Below are positions 9,444-18,185 of a DNA stretch of 64,000 nucleotides, one piece after another (the first letter of the stretch is position 1; each line of letters opens with the position of its first letter). Origin of the DNA: Micromonospora sediminimaris. GTDB taxonomy: Bacteria; Actinomycetota; Actinomycetes; Mycobacteriales; Micromonosporaceae. The position numbers and the translations under genes are program-made. The notes under the pieces were generated by a model. The model was given only the letters and a program-made list of their open reading frames with translations, made no database searches and had not been told where the DNA came from. The DNA is taken from NCBI GenBank assembly GCA_900112325.1, contig FOLJ01000009.1:124001-188000 (forward strand), given 5' to 3'.

Positions 9444-9989
9444 ATGGCCGCGATCTGCGTGTTCTGCGCATCCTCCCGCACGCTCGACAAGCGTTGGCTG
9501 GACCTGGCTGCCGACACCGGTGCGGAGATTGCTCGGCGTGGGCACACGCTGGTAAGCGGCGGGGGCTGCGTCGGGATGATGGGTGCGCTGGTCAACGGCG
9601 CACGCGCGGCGGGAGGTCGCACGGTGGGCGTGATCCCGCAGGCACTTGTCGACCTGGAGGTCGCCGACCTCGCCTCCGACGAACTGCTGGTCACCGAGTC
9701 GATGGCCAGTCGGAAGATCCTGATGATCGAGAAGTCGGACGCCTTCCTCACCCTGCCCGGCGGGCTCGGCACGCTCGACGAACTCTTCGAGGTCTGGACC
9801 ACCGCGACGCTCGCCCTACACCACAAGCCGATGGTGTTGGTCGACACCGACGGTTTCTACGACCCGCTGCTGGAGTGGTTGCGCAAGCTGACCGATCAGA
9901 CCTTCCTCAAGCCCGCCGGCTTCGACCTGCTGCGGTCGGTCGACACCGTCCCGAGTGCGCTCGATCTGATCGAATCCCACCTCACCTGA
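9444..9989 (+). CDS. LOG-family protein (second, tandem copy)
   Basis: A compact 181-aa LOG protein, close to the canonical single-domain length. AAICVFCASS forms the first beta strand and nucleotide-binding loop. GGGCVGMMGALVNGA and LTLPGGLGTLDELFE are the two signature motifs, the latter with the Arg/Glu-type active site of phosphoribohydrolases. It starts 2 nt after the previous gene stops, indicating translational coupling. It diverges in sequence from its neighbour, so this is not a recent duplication. Gene order dapE-LOG is something I recall from other actinobacteria; function there is unproven. Confidence 0.9.
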   Translation: MAAICVFCASSRTLDKRWLDLAADTGAEIARRGHTLVSGGGCVGMMGALVNGARAAGGRTVGVIPQALVDLEVADLASDELLVTESMASRKILMIEKSDAFLTLPGGLGTLDELFEVWTTATLALHHKPMVLVDTDGFYDPLLEWLRKLTDQTFLKPAGFDLLRSVDTVPSALDLIESHLT

Positions 9990-10036
9990 CCGCCGCCTGG
10001 CCGTGACGCGGCCCGGCCGCCCGTCGCCCCGGCCGC

Positions 10037-10116
10037 CCGGCTCGGGACGTGGTCGGCTCGGGATGCGGTCGGTTCGGGATGCGGTCGGCTCGGCTTGTGA
10101 TCGGCTTGGGATGCGG
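10037..10116. repeat. 16-bp tandem repeat, five copies
   Basis: Five head-to-tail copies of a 16-mer with consensus TCGGCTCGGGATGCGG (10037-10052, 10053-10068, 10069-10084, 10085-10100, 10101-10116), with 1-6 changes each. They lie in the 244-nt gap between the second LOG gene and the helicase-nuclease gene. I see no gene in this gap. Confidence 0.85.
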
Positions 10117-10233
10117 CGAACCGGGCCTTCCCGTCGAGCGGAAGCCCCGACTTGCCGCAAGCCGAGCGCCGGACACCGACCGGGCGGGTGTGGCGGGTCG
10201 GGCGGTGTCGCAGGGCCGTGATGGGATGGCGGG

Positions 10234-13200
10234 ATGCAGGCGTACCGGTTGGTGCGTCGGCCCGCCGGGCCGACCGAGGGGAGCGGCCCGTCCGTCGAGC
10301 CCCCCTCGGATGCCGCTCACCCGCAGGCCGGGCAGGGGCAGGGCGCGCCGGATCAGGTCAGGTCAGGTCAGGCCGCGCCGGATCAGGTCAGGTCAGGTCA
10401 GGCCGCGCCGGGTCAGATCAGGTCAGGTCAGGCCGCGCCGGGTCACGCCGCGTCCGGTCAGGCCGAACAGGGTCAGGCCGCGCCGGGGCAGATCGATCCG
10501 CGGCAGGCGGAGGTCGTCGCGCACACTGCCGGTCCGATGCTCGTGGTGGGCGGGCCGGGCACGGGTAAGACCCGGACCCTCATCGAGGCGGTCACCGCCC
10601 GGGTGACCGAGGGTGTCGACCCGGAGCGGATTCTGGTGCTCACCTTCAGCCGACGCGGTGCCGCCGATCTGCGGCACCGGATCGAGGCGCGGATCGCCGC
10701 GACCGGTCAGCGGGTGCTGCGTGAGCCGCTGGTGCGCACCTTCCCCGCGTACGCCTTCGGTCTGCTGCGACGGGCCGCTGCCGAACGCGGCGAACCGTCA
10801 CCCCGGCTGCTCACCGGTCCGGAGCAGGATCTGATCATTCGCGAGCTGCTCGACGTCGTCGGTGCGGAGGCCGACGCGGAGGCCGACGCGGAGCCCGACG
10901 ACGACCAGGTCGGTTGGCCGGCGGATCTGCGGCCGGCGCTGCGTACCCGGGCATTCGCCGCCCAGTTGCGCGACCTGCTGATGCGTGCCGCCGAGCGGGG
11001 GGTGGGCCCGGTCGAGCTGGCCCGGCTCGGTGAGCGGCTCGGCCGCGCCGACTGGCCGGCCGCCGCCCGGTTCCTCCGGCAGTACGTGGCCGTGCTGGCC
11101 CTGCGTGACGTGGCCAACCGCGGCTCGGTCGCCTACGACCCGGCGGAGCTGGTCCGGGCCGCCACCGGGATGCTGCGCGACGATCCGGAGCTGCTCGCCG
11201 CCGAGCGGCGCCGGCTGGCGCACGTCTACGTCGACGAGCTGGCCGACACCGACCCCGCGCAGCTGGAGCTGCTGGACACGGTGGCCGGCGGCGGCCTTTC
11301 CCTGGTCGCCTTCGCCGATCCCGACTCCTCCACGTACGCCTTCCGGGGAGCCGACCCGGGCGGAGTGACGAGCTTCCCCCACCGGTTCCGGACCGCCTCC
11401 GGCGCACCGGCCGCCCAGGTGCTGCTGACCACCAGCTACCGCGCGGGGGAGCGGCTGCTGGCCGCCACCACCCGGCTGGGCCGACGGCTGCGCGGGCCGG
11501 CCGCACACCGGCAGCTACGACCGCTGCCGGACACCCCACCGGGGACGGTGGAGGTACGCACGTTCTCCTCGACCACGAGTGAGGCGGCGTGGTTGGCGCA
11601 CGCGTTACGGGAGGCACACCTGCTCGACGGCGTCCCGTGGGCGCGGATGGCGGTGCTGGTCCGCTCCACCGCCCGGCAGCTGCCCGGGCTGCGTCGGGCG
11701 CTGCACGCGGCCGGCGTGCCGACCGTGGTGCACGGTGAGGATCTTCCGCTGCACCTGCAACCGGCGGTCGCGCCGCTGCTGCTCCTGCTGCGCTGCGCGT
11801 TGGAGCCGGAGCGGCTCGACGAGGAGGCCGCGGTCGCGCTGCTGCACTCGCCGCTCGGTGGTGCCGACCCGCTGGCGGAGCGGCGCCTGCGGCAGGGCCT
11901 GCGTGCCCTCGCCCTGGCCCGGGGCGACCGGCGGCCCTCCGGAGAGTTGATCATCGAGGCGCTCCGTGACCCGGCCGAGCTGGTCGGAGTCGAGCGGCGT
12001 TGGGCCGAGCCGGCGCAGACGGTGGCCGGGTTGCTGGCCGTCGCCCGGGAGGCGGCCGAACGGCCGGCCGCCACCGCGGAGGAGGTCCTCTGGGCCGTAT
12101 GGCGGGCCAGTGGGCTGGCCGAGTTGTGGTCGGCCGCGCTGACCCGAGGCCCGACAGTGGCCGGCGAGGGTGATCTCGCCCGGCGTCGCCGGGCCGAGGC
12201 GGCCGACCGTGACCTGGACGCCGTACTTGTCCTCTTCGACGCCGCCGCCCGGTTCACCGATCGGCTGCCGGGCGCGCGTACCGAGGTCTTCCTCGACCAC
12301 GTGCTCGGTCAGGAGCTGCCGGCCGACACGCTCGCACCGACCGCCGACCGGGGCGACGCCGTGCGGCTGCTCACCGCGCACGCGGCCAAGGGACTTGAGT
12401 GGGACCTGGTCGCGGTGGCCGGCGTGCAGGAGGGGGTCTGGCCGGATCTGCGGCTGCGCGGCAGCCTGCTCGGCTCGGAGCGCCTGGTCGACGTGCTTGC
12501 CGGCCGAGGCGACGGCGTGGCCGCGCTGGCCACCGTGGTCGGGCAGACCTCGGCGCTGCTCGACGAGGAGCGGCGGCTGTTCCACGTCGCGGTGAGCCGT
12601 GCTCGGCGGCGGCTGCTGGTCAGCGCGGTCGCCTCCGCGTCGGTGGGCGGCGACGACCACGAGGAGCAACCCAGCCGATTCCTCTACGAGCTGGGCCCCA
12701 CCGACGATCCGGGTGGTGCCGGCGGTCCGCCGCCGCGGCCCCAGCCGCCGGACGAGCCGCTCCCCGCCGGCACCCCGGCGGACGGCATCCCGGACGATGA
12801 CGGCCCGGCGGGTACCACCGGGGACGGGCATTCCGCGCCGGCTCGGCTGCCGCTGAGTCGGCCGCCCCGGGCGCTCACACTGCCCGCGTTGGTGGCGGAG
12901 CTGCGTACCGCGGTCGCCGATCGGGCGGCGCCGCTCGCCCGGCGGCGCGCGGCAGCGGCCGAACTGGCACGGCTGGCCGCCGCCGGGGTGTCCGGCGCGC
13001 ATCCCGACGACTGGTGGGGGCTGCGCCCGCTCTCCGACGACCGGCCGCTGGTCGACGACGGTGAGCCGGTCCGGGTGACCCCGTCCGGGATGGAGAGCGC
13101 GCTGCGGTGCAGCCTGCGCTGGCTGTTGGAGCGGCACGGCGGCAGCGCACCGGCCAGCACCGCGCAGGGCGTCGGCAACCTGGTGCACGCGGCGGCGATG

Positions 13201-13836
13201 CTCGCCGAGGACGCCAGGGCCGACCGCGAGACGCTGCTGGAGTACGTGGCCGCCCGCTTCGACGCGATCGAGCTGGCCGCGCGGTGGATGGTCGGTCCGG
13301 AGCAGACCCGCGCCGAGGAGATGGTCGACAAGCTGCTGCGCTGGCTGGCCGCCAACCCGCGCCGGCTGCTCGCCATCGAACAGGAGTTCGCGGTACGCCT
13401 CGACGATCCGCGCCGGCCGGTCGAGCTGACCGGCCGGGTCGACCGATTGGAGATCGACGCGGACGGCCGCTTGGTGGTGGTCGACCTGAAGACCGGCAAG
13501 TCCACCGCGGTCACCGAGCGCGAGGTGGCCGAACATCCCCAGCTGGGCGCGTACCAGGCGGCGGTGGAGGCTGGCGCGTTCGCCGAGTTCGGCGACGAGC
13601 CCGGTGGCGCGGCACTGGTGCAGCTCGGCACCGGCGCGAAGGATGCCCGCGAGCAGGCCCAGCCGCCGACCACCGACGGTCCGGAGGCCGGCTGGGCGAC
13701 CGCGCTGGTGCGCCGTACCGCCGACACGATGGCCGCCTCGACCTTCGCGGCGGTCGCCAACTCGAAGTGTCGGGTCTGCCCGGTGCGCAGCAGCTGTCCG
13801 GTCTCCGGTCAGGGCCGGCAGGTGGTCGAGCCGTGA
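10234..13836 (+). CDS. adnA: AdnA-like UvrD/PcrA helicase with C-terminal Fe-S RecB-type nuclease
   Basis: First subunit of an AdnAB-type double-strand-break resection motor. Walker A GGPGTGKT lies at residues 106-113. Motif II is VYVDELADTD, deviating from the usual DEYQDT. Motif V is LLTAHAAKGLEWD and motif VI LFHVAVSRARRR. The C-terminal PD-(D/E)XK nuclease has LTGRVDRLEID and VVDLKTGK (about 1084-1090). Cys959 plus Cys1179, Cys1182 and Cys1188 form the four-cysteine pattern of AddB-type 4Fe-4S nucleases. The N-terminal 40 residues are followed by three tandem decapeptides (residues 41-70), an unusual insertion ahead of the motor. Its stop overlaps the next start by 4 nt. The A/B assignment follows the mycobacterial gene order and is inference. 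Confidence 0.88.
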   Translation: MQAYRLVRRPAGPTEGSGPSVEPPSDAAHPQAGQGQGAPDQVRSGQAAPDQVRSGQAAPGQIRSGQAAPGHAASGQAEQGQAAPGQIDPRQAEVVAHTAGPMLVVGGPGTGKTRTLIEAVTARVTEGVDPERILVLTFSRRGAADLRHRIEARIAATGQRVLREPLVRTFPAYAFGLLRRAAAERGEPSPRLLTGPEQDLIIRELLDVVGAEADAEADAEPDDDQVGWPADLRPALRTRAFAAQLRDLLMRAAERGVGPVELARLGERLGRADWPAAARFLRQYVAVLALRDVANRGSVAYDPAELVRAATGMLRDDPELLAAERRRLAHVYVDELADTDPAQLELLDTVAGGGLSLVAFADPDSSTYAFRGADPGGVTSFPHRFRTASGAPAAQVLLTTSYRAGERLLAATTRLGRRLRGPAAHRQLRPLPDTPPGTVEVRTFSSTTSEAAWLAHALREAHLLDGVPWARMAVLVRSTARQLPGLRRALHAAGVPTVVHGEDLPLHLQPAVAPLLLLLRCALEPERLDEEAAVALLHSPLGGADPLAERRLRQGLRALALARGDRRPSGELIIEALRDPAELVGVERRWAEPAQTVAGLLAVAREAAERPAATAEEVLWAVWRASGLAELWSAALTRGPTVAGEGDLARRRRAEAADRDLDAVLVLFDAAARFTDRLPGARTEVFLDHVLGQELPADTLAPTADRGDAVRLLTAHAAKGLEWDLVAVAGVQEGVWPDLRLRGSLLGSERLVDVLAGRGDGVAALATVVGQTSALLDEERRLFHVAVSRARRRLLVSAVASASVGGDDHEEQPSRFLYELGPTDDPGGAGGPPPRPQPPDEPLPAGTPADGIPDDDGPAGTTGDGHSAPARLPLSRPPRALTLPALVAELRTAVADRAAPLARRRAAAAELARLAAAGVSGAHPDDWWGLRPLSDDRPLVDDGEPVRVTPSGMESALRCSLRWLLERHGGSAPASTAQGVGNLVHAAAMLAEDARADRETLLEYVAARFDAIELAARWMVGPEQTRAEEMVDKLLRWLAANPRRLLAIEQEFAVRLDDPRRPVELTGRVDRLEIDADGRLVVVDLKTGKSTAVTEREVAEHPQLGAYQAAVEAGAFAEFGDEPGGAALVQLGTGAKDAREQAQPPTTDGPEAGWATALVRRTADTMAASTFAAVANSKCRVCPVRSSCPVSGQGRQVVEP
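10351..10440 (+). repeat. 30-bp in-frame tandem repeat (three copies) in adnA
   Basis: Three nearly identical 30-bp units (10351-10380, 10381-10410, 10411-10440), each containing GGTCA-type pentamers in series, followed by decayed copies to about 10500. Because 30 is a multiple of three they add decapeptides of the form QVRSGQAAPD without breaking the frame. Copy number is likely to vary by slippage. Confidence 0.9.
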
Positions 13837-16800
13837 CGCAGCCCACCCTGTTCGAGCCGGTCCCACCGGCACCCCGCGCGGCGGACGCCGGCCCCCGGTA
13901 CACGCCTGTGGAACTGGCGAAGCTGCTCCGCCTGCCGGCGCCCACCCGGGAACAGGCGGCGATCATCGCCGCGCCGGTGGAGCCGCTGCTGGTGGTCGCC
14001 GGTGCGGGCTCGGGCAAGACCGAGACGATGGCCGCCCGGGTGGTGTGGTTGGTGGCCAATTCGTACGTCCGGCCGGAGCAGGTGCTCGGCCTCACCTTCA
14101 CCCGCAAGGCCGCCGGTGAGCTGGCGCACCGGGTACGCGTCCGGCTCGACCAGCTGGTCCGCCGGTTGGGCCGCCGCGAGCGCAACCCGCTCGACGACCC
14201 CCTCGCCGGTGAGCCGACCGTGGCCACCTACCACTCGTACGCCGGGCGGATCGTCACCGAGCACGGTCTGCGCGCCGGCTACGAGCCCTCCACCCGGCTG
14301 CTGACCGAGGCGTCCCGCTGGCAGCTGGTCGACCTGATCGTGCGCAACTACGACGGGGACATGTCCGAGGTGGACCGGATGCCGAGCACCGTCACCGACG
14401 CGGTCCTCGCGCTCGCCGGTGAGCTGGACGAGCACCTGGTCGAGCCGGACGAGCTGGCCGCCTGGACCGGCCGGTTCTTCGCCGACGTGCAGTCACGTCC
14501 GGGGCGGATCTACGCCGGGGTACGCAAGGCCCTCGCTCTCCAGCAGGCCCGGCTGAAGCTGCTGCCGCTGGTGCGCGGGTACGCCCGCCGGAAGGACGAT
14601 TTCGAGGCGATGGACTTCGCCGACCAGCTCGCTCGGGCGGCTCGGGTCGCCCGGGACCATCCCGGCGTCGGTGAGATCGAGCGTAGTCGCTACCGGGTGG
14701 TGCTGCTCGACGAGTACCAGGACACCAGCCATGCCCAGGTGGTGCTGCTCAGAGCGCTGTTCGGCGACGGCCATCCGGTGACCGCGGTGGGTGATCCCTG
14801 CCAGTCCATCTACGGCTGGCGGGGAGCCAGCGCCGGCACGCTCGACCGTTTCCCGACCGAGTTCGCCCGCACCGACGGCGGCGCGGCGCGGGTGCTCGGG
14901 CTGACCACCAGCTGGCGCAACCGACCGGAGATCCTGGCGGTGGCGAACGCGCTGGCCACGCCGCTACGCGCGGCCGGGGCGCGGGTGCCCGAGCTGCACG
15001 CCGCGCTCGCTGTCGACGAGCCGATTCCGCATCGCAGCCCGCGCGGGGCCGCCGCCGGCACGGTGCACTGCGCGCTGCTGTCGACCTACGCCGACGAGGC
15101 CGACTGGATCGCCGACAGCCTGCTGGCCGCCTGGCGTGGGGCGGCCGGCACATCGGGCGTGTCGCCCGAGCACATCCCGGTGACGCGACGCCCGACCACG
15201 GCGGTGCTGGTCCGGCTGCGCAGCCAGATCCCGGCGATCGCCGCCGCGCTGCGCGAGCGCGGCCTGCCGGTCGAGGTGGTCGGGCTCGGCGGTCTGCTGG
15301 ACACTCCTGAGGTACGCGACGTGGTCTGCACGCTGCGGGTGCTGGCCGACCCGACCGACGGGGCGGCGTTGCTGCGTCTGCTGACCGGAGCACGGTGGCG
15401 GATCGGGCCGCGGGATCTGGTGGCGTTGCACCGTCGGGCCAGGGCCATCGCGGCGGCCCGCCGCCGGCTGGCTGACGACGGCGCTCCGGAGATCACCCCA
15501 GACCGCCTCGATGAGGCCACCCTCGTGGAGGCGCTTGCCGACCTGGGGCCGGCGCAGGCGTACTCGGCCGAGGGGTACGCGCGGCTGCGCGCGTACGCCC
15601 GGGAACTGGGCCTGCTCCGCTACCGGCTGGACCAGACCCTGCCGGAACTGATCGCGGACGTGGAGCGGACCACCGGGCTCGACGTGGAGGTGGCGGTGCG
15701 GGCGGGCCGCGACGGCGCCGGTGACGCCGGGCTGGCCCGGGGGCACCTGGACGCGTTGGGTGACGTGGCCGCCCGGTTCAGCGGGGAGTCGCCGGCCGCC
15801 ACGCTCGCCGGGTTCCTGGCCTATCTCGCCGCCGCCGAGGATGAGGAGCGCGGTCTCGCGCCGGGCGAGGTCGAGGTGGTCGAGGGGGCGGTGCAGATTC
15901 TCACCGCACACGCCGCCAAGGGGCTGGAGTGGGACGTGGTGGCGGTGGCCGGGCTGAGTCGTGGCGTGTGGCCGGGGCCGGTCCGCAATTCTGACCATTG
16001 GCTCGGCGGCCTGGGCGTACTGCCGTTCCCGCTGCGCGGCGACGCCGACGGGCTGCCCGAGTTGGCCCTGGCCGAGGCGGACGACCAGCGTGGCGTGGCC
16101 CGGGCGGTGGAGGACTTCACCGATGCCTGGCGGGCCCACGACGAGCGGGAGGAACGACGGCTGGCGTATGTGGCGGTGACCCGGCCCCGGCGGCTGCTGC
16201 TCTGCTCCGGCCACTGGTGGGGTGAGGGCACCAAACGGCCGCGCGGACCGTCGGCGCTGCTCCGCGAGGTGCACGACGCCTGCCTGGACGGCGGTGCCGG
16301 CCACCTGGTCGACGAGTGGGCGCCGGAACCCGCGCCGGACGCGGTGAACCCGACCACCGAGGTGGTGCTGCGGGCCGAGTGGCCCGCCGATCCACTCGGC
16401 CCTCGCCGTCCGGTGTTGGCCGAGGCGGCGGCGCTGGTCCGCCGTTTCCTGACCGACGGCGACGCCGGGGACCCGCCGGACGACGCGGTCGGGGAGGATC
16501 CGGACGTGGCCCGGTGGCGACGGGAGGCTGAGCTGCTGCTGGCCGAGCGGGCGGAGGTGAGCCGGCTCTCCGGCCCGATCGAGGTGTCGCTGCCCGAGCA
16601 GCTGTCGGTGACGCAACTTGTCGCGTTGCGCCGGGATCCGGCCGGGCTGGCCCGGGCACTGCGCCGCCCGATGCCGACCGAGCCCAACCCGTACGCTCGC
16701 CGGGGCACCGCGTTCCACGCTTGGCTGGAGCAGCGGTTCGGCGCGGACCGGTTGCTCGACACCGACGAGCTACCGGGGGCGGCGGACGCGGACGCGGCGC

Positions 16801-17189
16801 CGGACGAGGAGTTGGCCGAGCTCCAGCGGCGCTTTCTGGCGAGCGAGTGGGCCGACCGCACTCCGATCGAGGTGGAGGTGCCGTTCGCCACGGTGATCGG
16901 CGGTGTGGTGGTACGCGGCCGGATGGACGCCGTGTTCCGCCGGCCGGGCGACCGCTTCGACGTGGTCGACTGGAAGACCGGCGCGCGGCCGGAGGGCACC
17001 GCGGCCGAGGTGGCGGCGGTGCAGCTGGCGGTCTACCGGCTGGCCTGGGCGGAGCTGGCCGGTGTGCCGGTCGACCGGGTCGGTGCGGCGTTCCACTACG
17101 TGCGTGACGGGGAGACGGTCCGTCCGATGGACCTGCTCGACGTCGACGGGCTGACCGCGCTGATCAGCTCGGTTCCCGAGTCGACATGA
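13833..17189 (+). CDS. adnB: AdnB-like UvrD helicase with C-terminal RecB-type nuclease
   Basis: Second subunit of the AdnAB-type motor-nuclease. It starts at GTG 13833, overlapping the stop of adnA (GTGA), giving 1118 aa. Upstream extension of this frame overlaps adnA and is not used. Walker A GAGSGKT is at residues 57-63. Motif II LLDEYQDTS is canonical, unlike the partner. Motif IV region LTTSWRNRPEIL, motif V ILTAHAAKGLEWD and motif VI LAYVAVTRPRR are present. The nuclease module carries RGRMDAVF and VVDWKTGA (about 1045-1051). The Cys4 Fe-S pattern seen in adnA is absent here. With a canonical DEYQDT this is likely the lead motor. The pair probably replaces RecBCD/AddAB in this organism. 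Confidence 0.9.
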   Translation: MTQPTLFEPVPPAPRAADAGPRYTPVELAKLLRLPAPTREQAAIIAAPVEPLLVVAGAGSGKTETMAARVVWLVANSYVRPEQVLGLTFTRKAAGELAHRVRVRLDQLVRRLGRRERNPLDDPLAGEPTVATYHSYAGRIVTEHGLRAGYEPSTRLLTEASRWQLVDLIVRNYDGDMSEVDRMPSTVTDAVLALAGELDEHLVEPDELAAWTGRFFADVQSRPGRIYAGVRKALALQQARLKLLPLVRGYARRKDDFEAMDFADQLARAARVARDHPGVGEIERSRYRVVLLDEYQDTSHAQVVLLRALFGDGHPVTAVGDPCQSIYGWRGASAGTLDRFPTEFARTDGGAARVLGLTTSWRNRPEILAVANALATPLRAAGARVPELHAALAVDEPIPHRSPRGAAAGTVHCALLSTYADEADWIADSLLAAWRGAAGTSGVSPEHIPVTRRPTTAVLVRLRSQIPAIAAALRERGLPVEVVGLGGLLDTPEVRDVVCTLRVLADPTDGAALLRLLTGARWRIGPRDLVALHRRARAIAAARRRLADDGAPEITPDRLDEATLVEALADLGPAQAYSAEGYARLRAYARELGLLRYRLDQTLPELIADVERTTGLDVEVAVRAGRDGAGDAGLARGHLDALGDVAARFSGESPAATLAGFLAYLAAAEDEERGLAPGEVEVVEGAVQILTAHAAKGLEWDVVAVAGLSRGVWPGPVRNSDHWLGGLGVLPFPLRGDADGLPELALAEADDQRGVARAVEDFTDAWRAHDEREERRLAYVAVTRPRRLLLCSGHWWGEGTKRPRGPSALLREVHDACLDGGAGHLVDEWAPEPAPDAVNPTTEVVLRAEWPADPLGPRRPVLAEAAALVRRFLTDGDAGDPPDDAVGEDPDVARWRREAELLLAERAEVSRLSGPIEVSLPEQLSVTQLVALRRDPAGLARALRRPMPTEPNPYARRGTAFHAWLEQRFGADRLLDTDELPGAADADAAPDEELAELQRRFLASEWADRTPIEVEVPFATVIGGVVVRGRMDAVFRRPGDRFDVVDWKTGARPEGTAAEVAAVQLAVYRLAWAELAGVPVDRVGAAFHYVRDGETVRPMDLLDVDGLTALISSVPEST

Positions 17190-17193
17190 AGCA

Positions 17194-17420
17194 CTGGCGT
17201 GGTGCCGGATCCGTGGTAGGGTTCTCTCGTTGCAGTTTCGGTTACCAGCTCTGTTTGCGCCTGGCGGAATGTGGCCCCAGGCGCTCTTTGTTATGTCCGG
17301 ACTTCTCCGGGCGGGGCGACCAGCAGCGACAGGCGTTCCGAGCAGGTTCGCTCGGGACATTCCTCTTTCAACTCCGCAACAGGTGCGGAGTTGACGTTCC
17401 GTCAAGGAGACGAAACAAGC
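17194..17420 (+). promoter_or_regulatory. Promoter and structured 5' leader of the cold-shock gene
   Basis: CTGGCG (17194-17199), a 17-nt spacer and TAGGGT (17217-17222) form a plausible promoter, giving a leader of about 190 nt. It folds into successive hairpins. GCGCCTGG/CCAGGCGC (17257-17264/17277-17284) is followed by a T-rich TCTTTGTT. CCGAGC/GCTCGG lies further on. A 10-bp stem CAACTCCGCA/TGCGGAGTTG is next, then TTGACG/CGTCAA immediately before AAGGAGA. Such leaders in csp genes often act as temperature-sensitive RNA. The first hairpin could instead simply terminate adnB. Confidence 0.5.
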
Positions 17421-17624
17421 ATGGCTATTGGCACCGTCAAGTGGTTCAACGCTGACAAGGGCTTCGGCTTCATCACCCCGGACGGCGGCGGCGCGGACGT
17501 CTTCGCCCACTTCTCGGCGATCCAGTCCTCCGGCTACCGCAGCCTCGACGAGAACCAGCGGGTGGAGTTCGAGGTCGTGCAGGGCCAGAAGGGCCCGCAG
17601 GCGGAGAACATCCGTCCGCTCTGA
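17421..17624 (+). CDS. Cold-shock protein, CspA family
   Basis: 67-aa single cold-shock domain, the standard length. It has RNP1-like KGFGFITP and RNP2-like DVFAHFSAI. It binds single-stranded RNA/DNA and acts as an RNA chaperone in the cytosol. The ATG at 17421 ([18 protein letters not shown]) is preceded by AAGGAGA. The frame extends upstream but the extension is leader RNA, not protein. Regulation is probably post-transcriptional through the structured leader. Confidence 0.95.
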   Translation: MAIGTVKWFNADKGFGFITPDGGGADVFAHFSAIQSSGYRSLDENQRVEFEVVQGQKGPQAENIRPL

Positions 17625-17637
17625 CCTCTCGGTCACC

Positions 17638-17684
17638 CGGCGTCGGCCGGGTCACCACCGTGCAATGCGCACCGGTGGTGGCCC
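17638..17684 (+). terminator. Tandem hairpins after the cold-shock gene
   Basis: ACCCGGC/GCCGGGT is followed directly by CACCACCG/CGGTGGTG with an A+T-containing 12-nt loop, within 60 nt of the stop. There is no U-tract. Confidence 0.55.
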
Positions 17685-17900
17685 GGCCGTCCCTGTTTTC
17701 CAGCGCGGGCGCGAGGCCGGCATCCCCGGCCGGTCCTGGTCGGCGCGTCAGCCTGGCACCGAGCGGCACCGCAAAGCCTGAGTCGGCAATCAGCGTACCG
17801 ACCGTCGGGTGGGCGACTGTCTTCCTGAACCGGCTCGGGAAGCCTGGCTGCGGGGGGAGGGGCCGGGGGGGCTCCTGATCGGGTACGGGGGAGGAAGACC

Positions 17901-18083
17901 ATGGTGGGCTCGGCAGCGCGTGAGCTGCTCCTGGTGATCGCGGTGGCGGCAGTCGGGCTGCTGCTGGCCACGGCCGTGACGTTCGCACCCTGGCCGGTCA
18001 CACCGGGCGGGTCCGCTCCGTCCGGCCTGGTGGAGCTGCACCGACCGGCATCGACCGACCGTACGGGCACCGCGTCCGGCTGA
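17901..18083 (+). CDS. Small single-pass membrane protein, 60 aa, unknown
   Basis: ATG 17901 sits behind a good GGGGGAGGAAG ribosome site. Residues 1-8 are a short polar head. Residues 9-30 form one hydrophobic helix (LLLVIAVAAVGLLLATAVTF). The last 30 residues are polar and Pro/Gly/Ser-rich, probably extracytoplasmic or disordered. It lies between the cold-shock gene and the M16 pair, on the same strand. I recognise no family. Confidence 0.6.
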   Translation: MVGSAARELLLVIAVAAVGLLLATAVTFAPWPVTPGGSAPSGLVELHRPASTDRTGTASG

Positions 18084-18185
18084 CGGGACGCGGTGCTCCG
18101 GTCGGGTCTTCGCGCAGACCCGACCGCGGTGCGCTTCCTCGCACGCCGGCACCGGCGGGCGCGCCGAGACGTTAGGGTCGGATCC

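Noticed and set aside
10351..10440. Repeat array considered as CRISPR
   Set aside because: There are no spacers, the repeats are contiguous and in frame inside a coding sequence, and no cas gene is present.
13107..13832. Upstream extension of the AdnB-like frame
   Set aside because: It overlaps adnA in a shadow frame; the GTG at 13833 with a 4-nt overlap fits the family N-terminus.
11605..13872. Long minus-strand frame across the AdnA-like gene
   Set aside because: It has no recognisable domain and overlaps an intact helicase-nuclease on the other strand.
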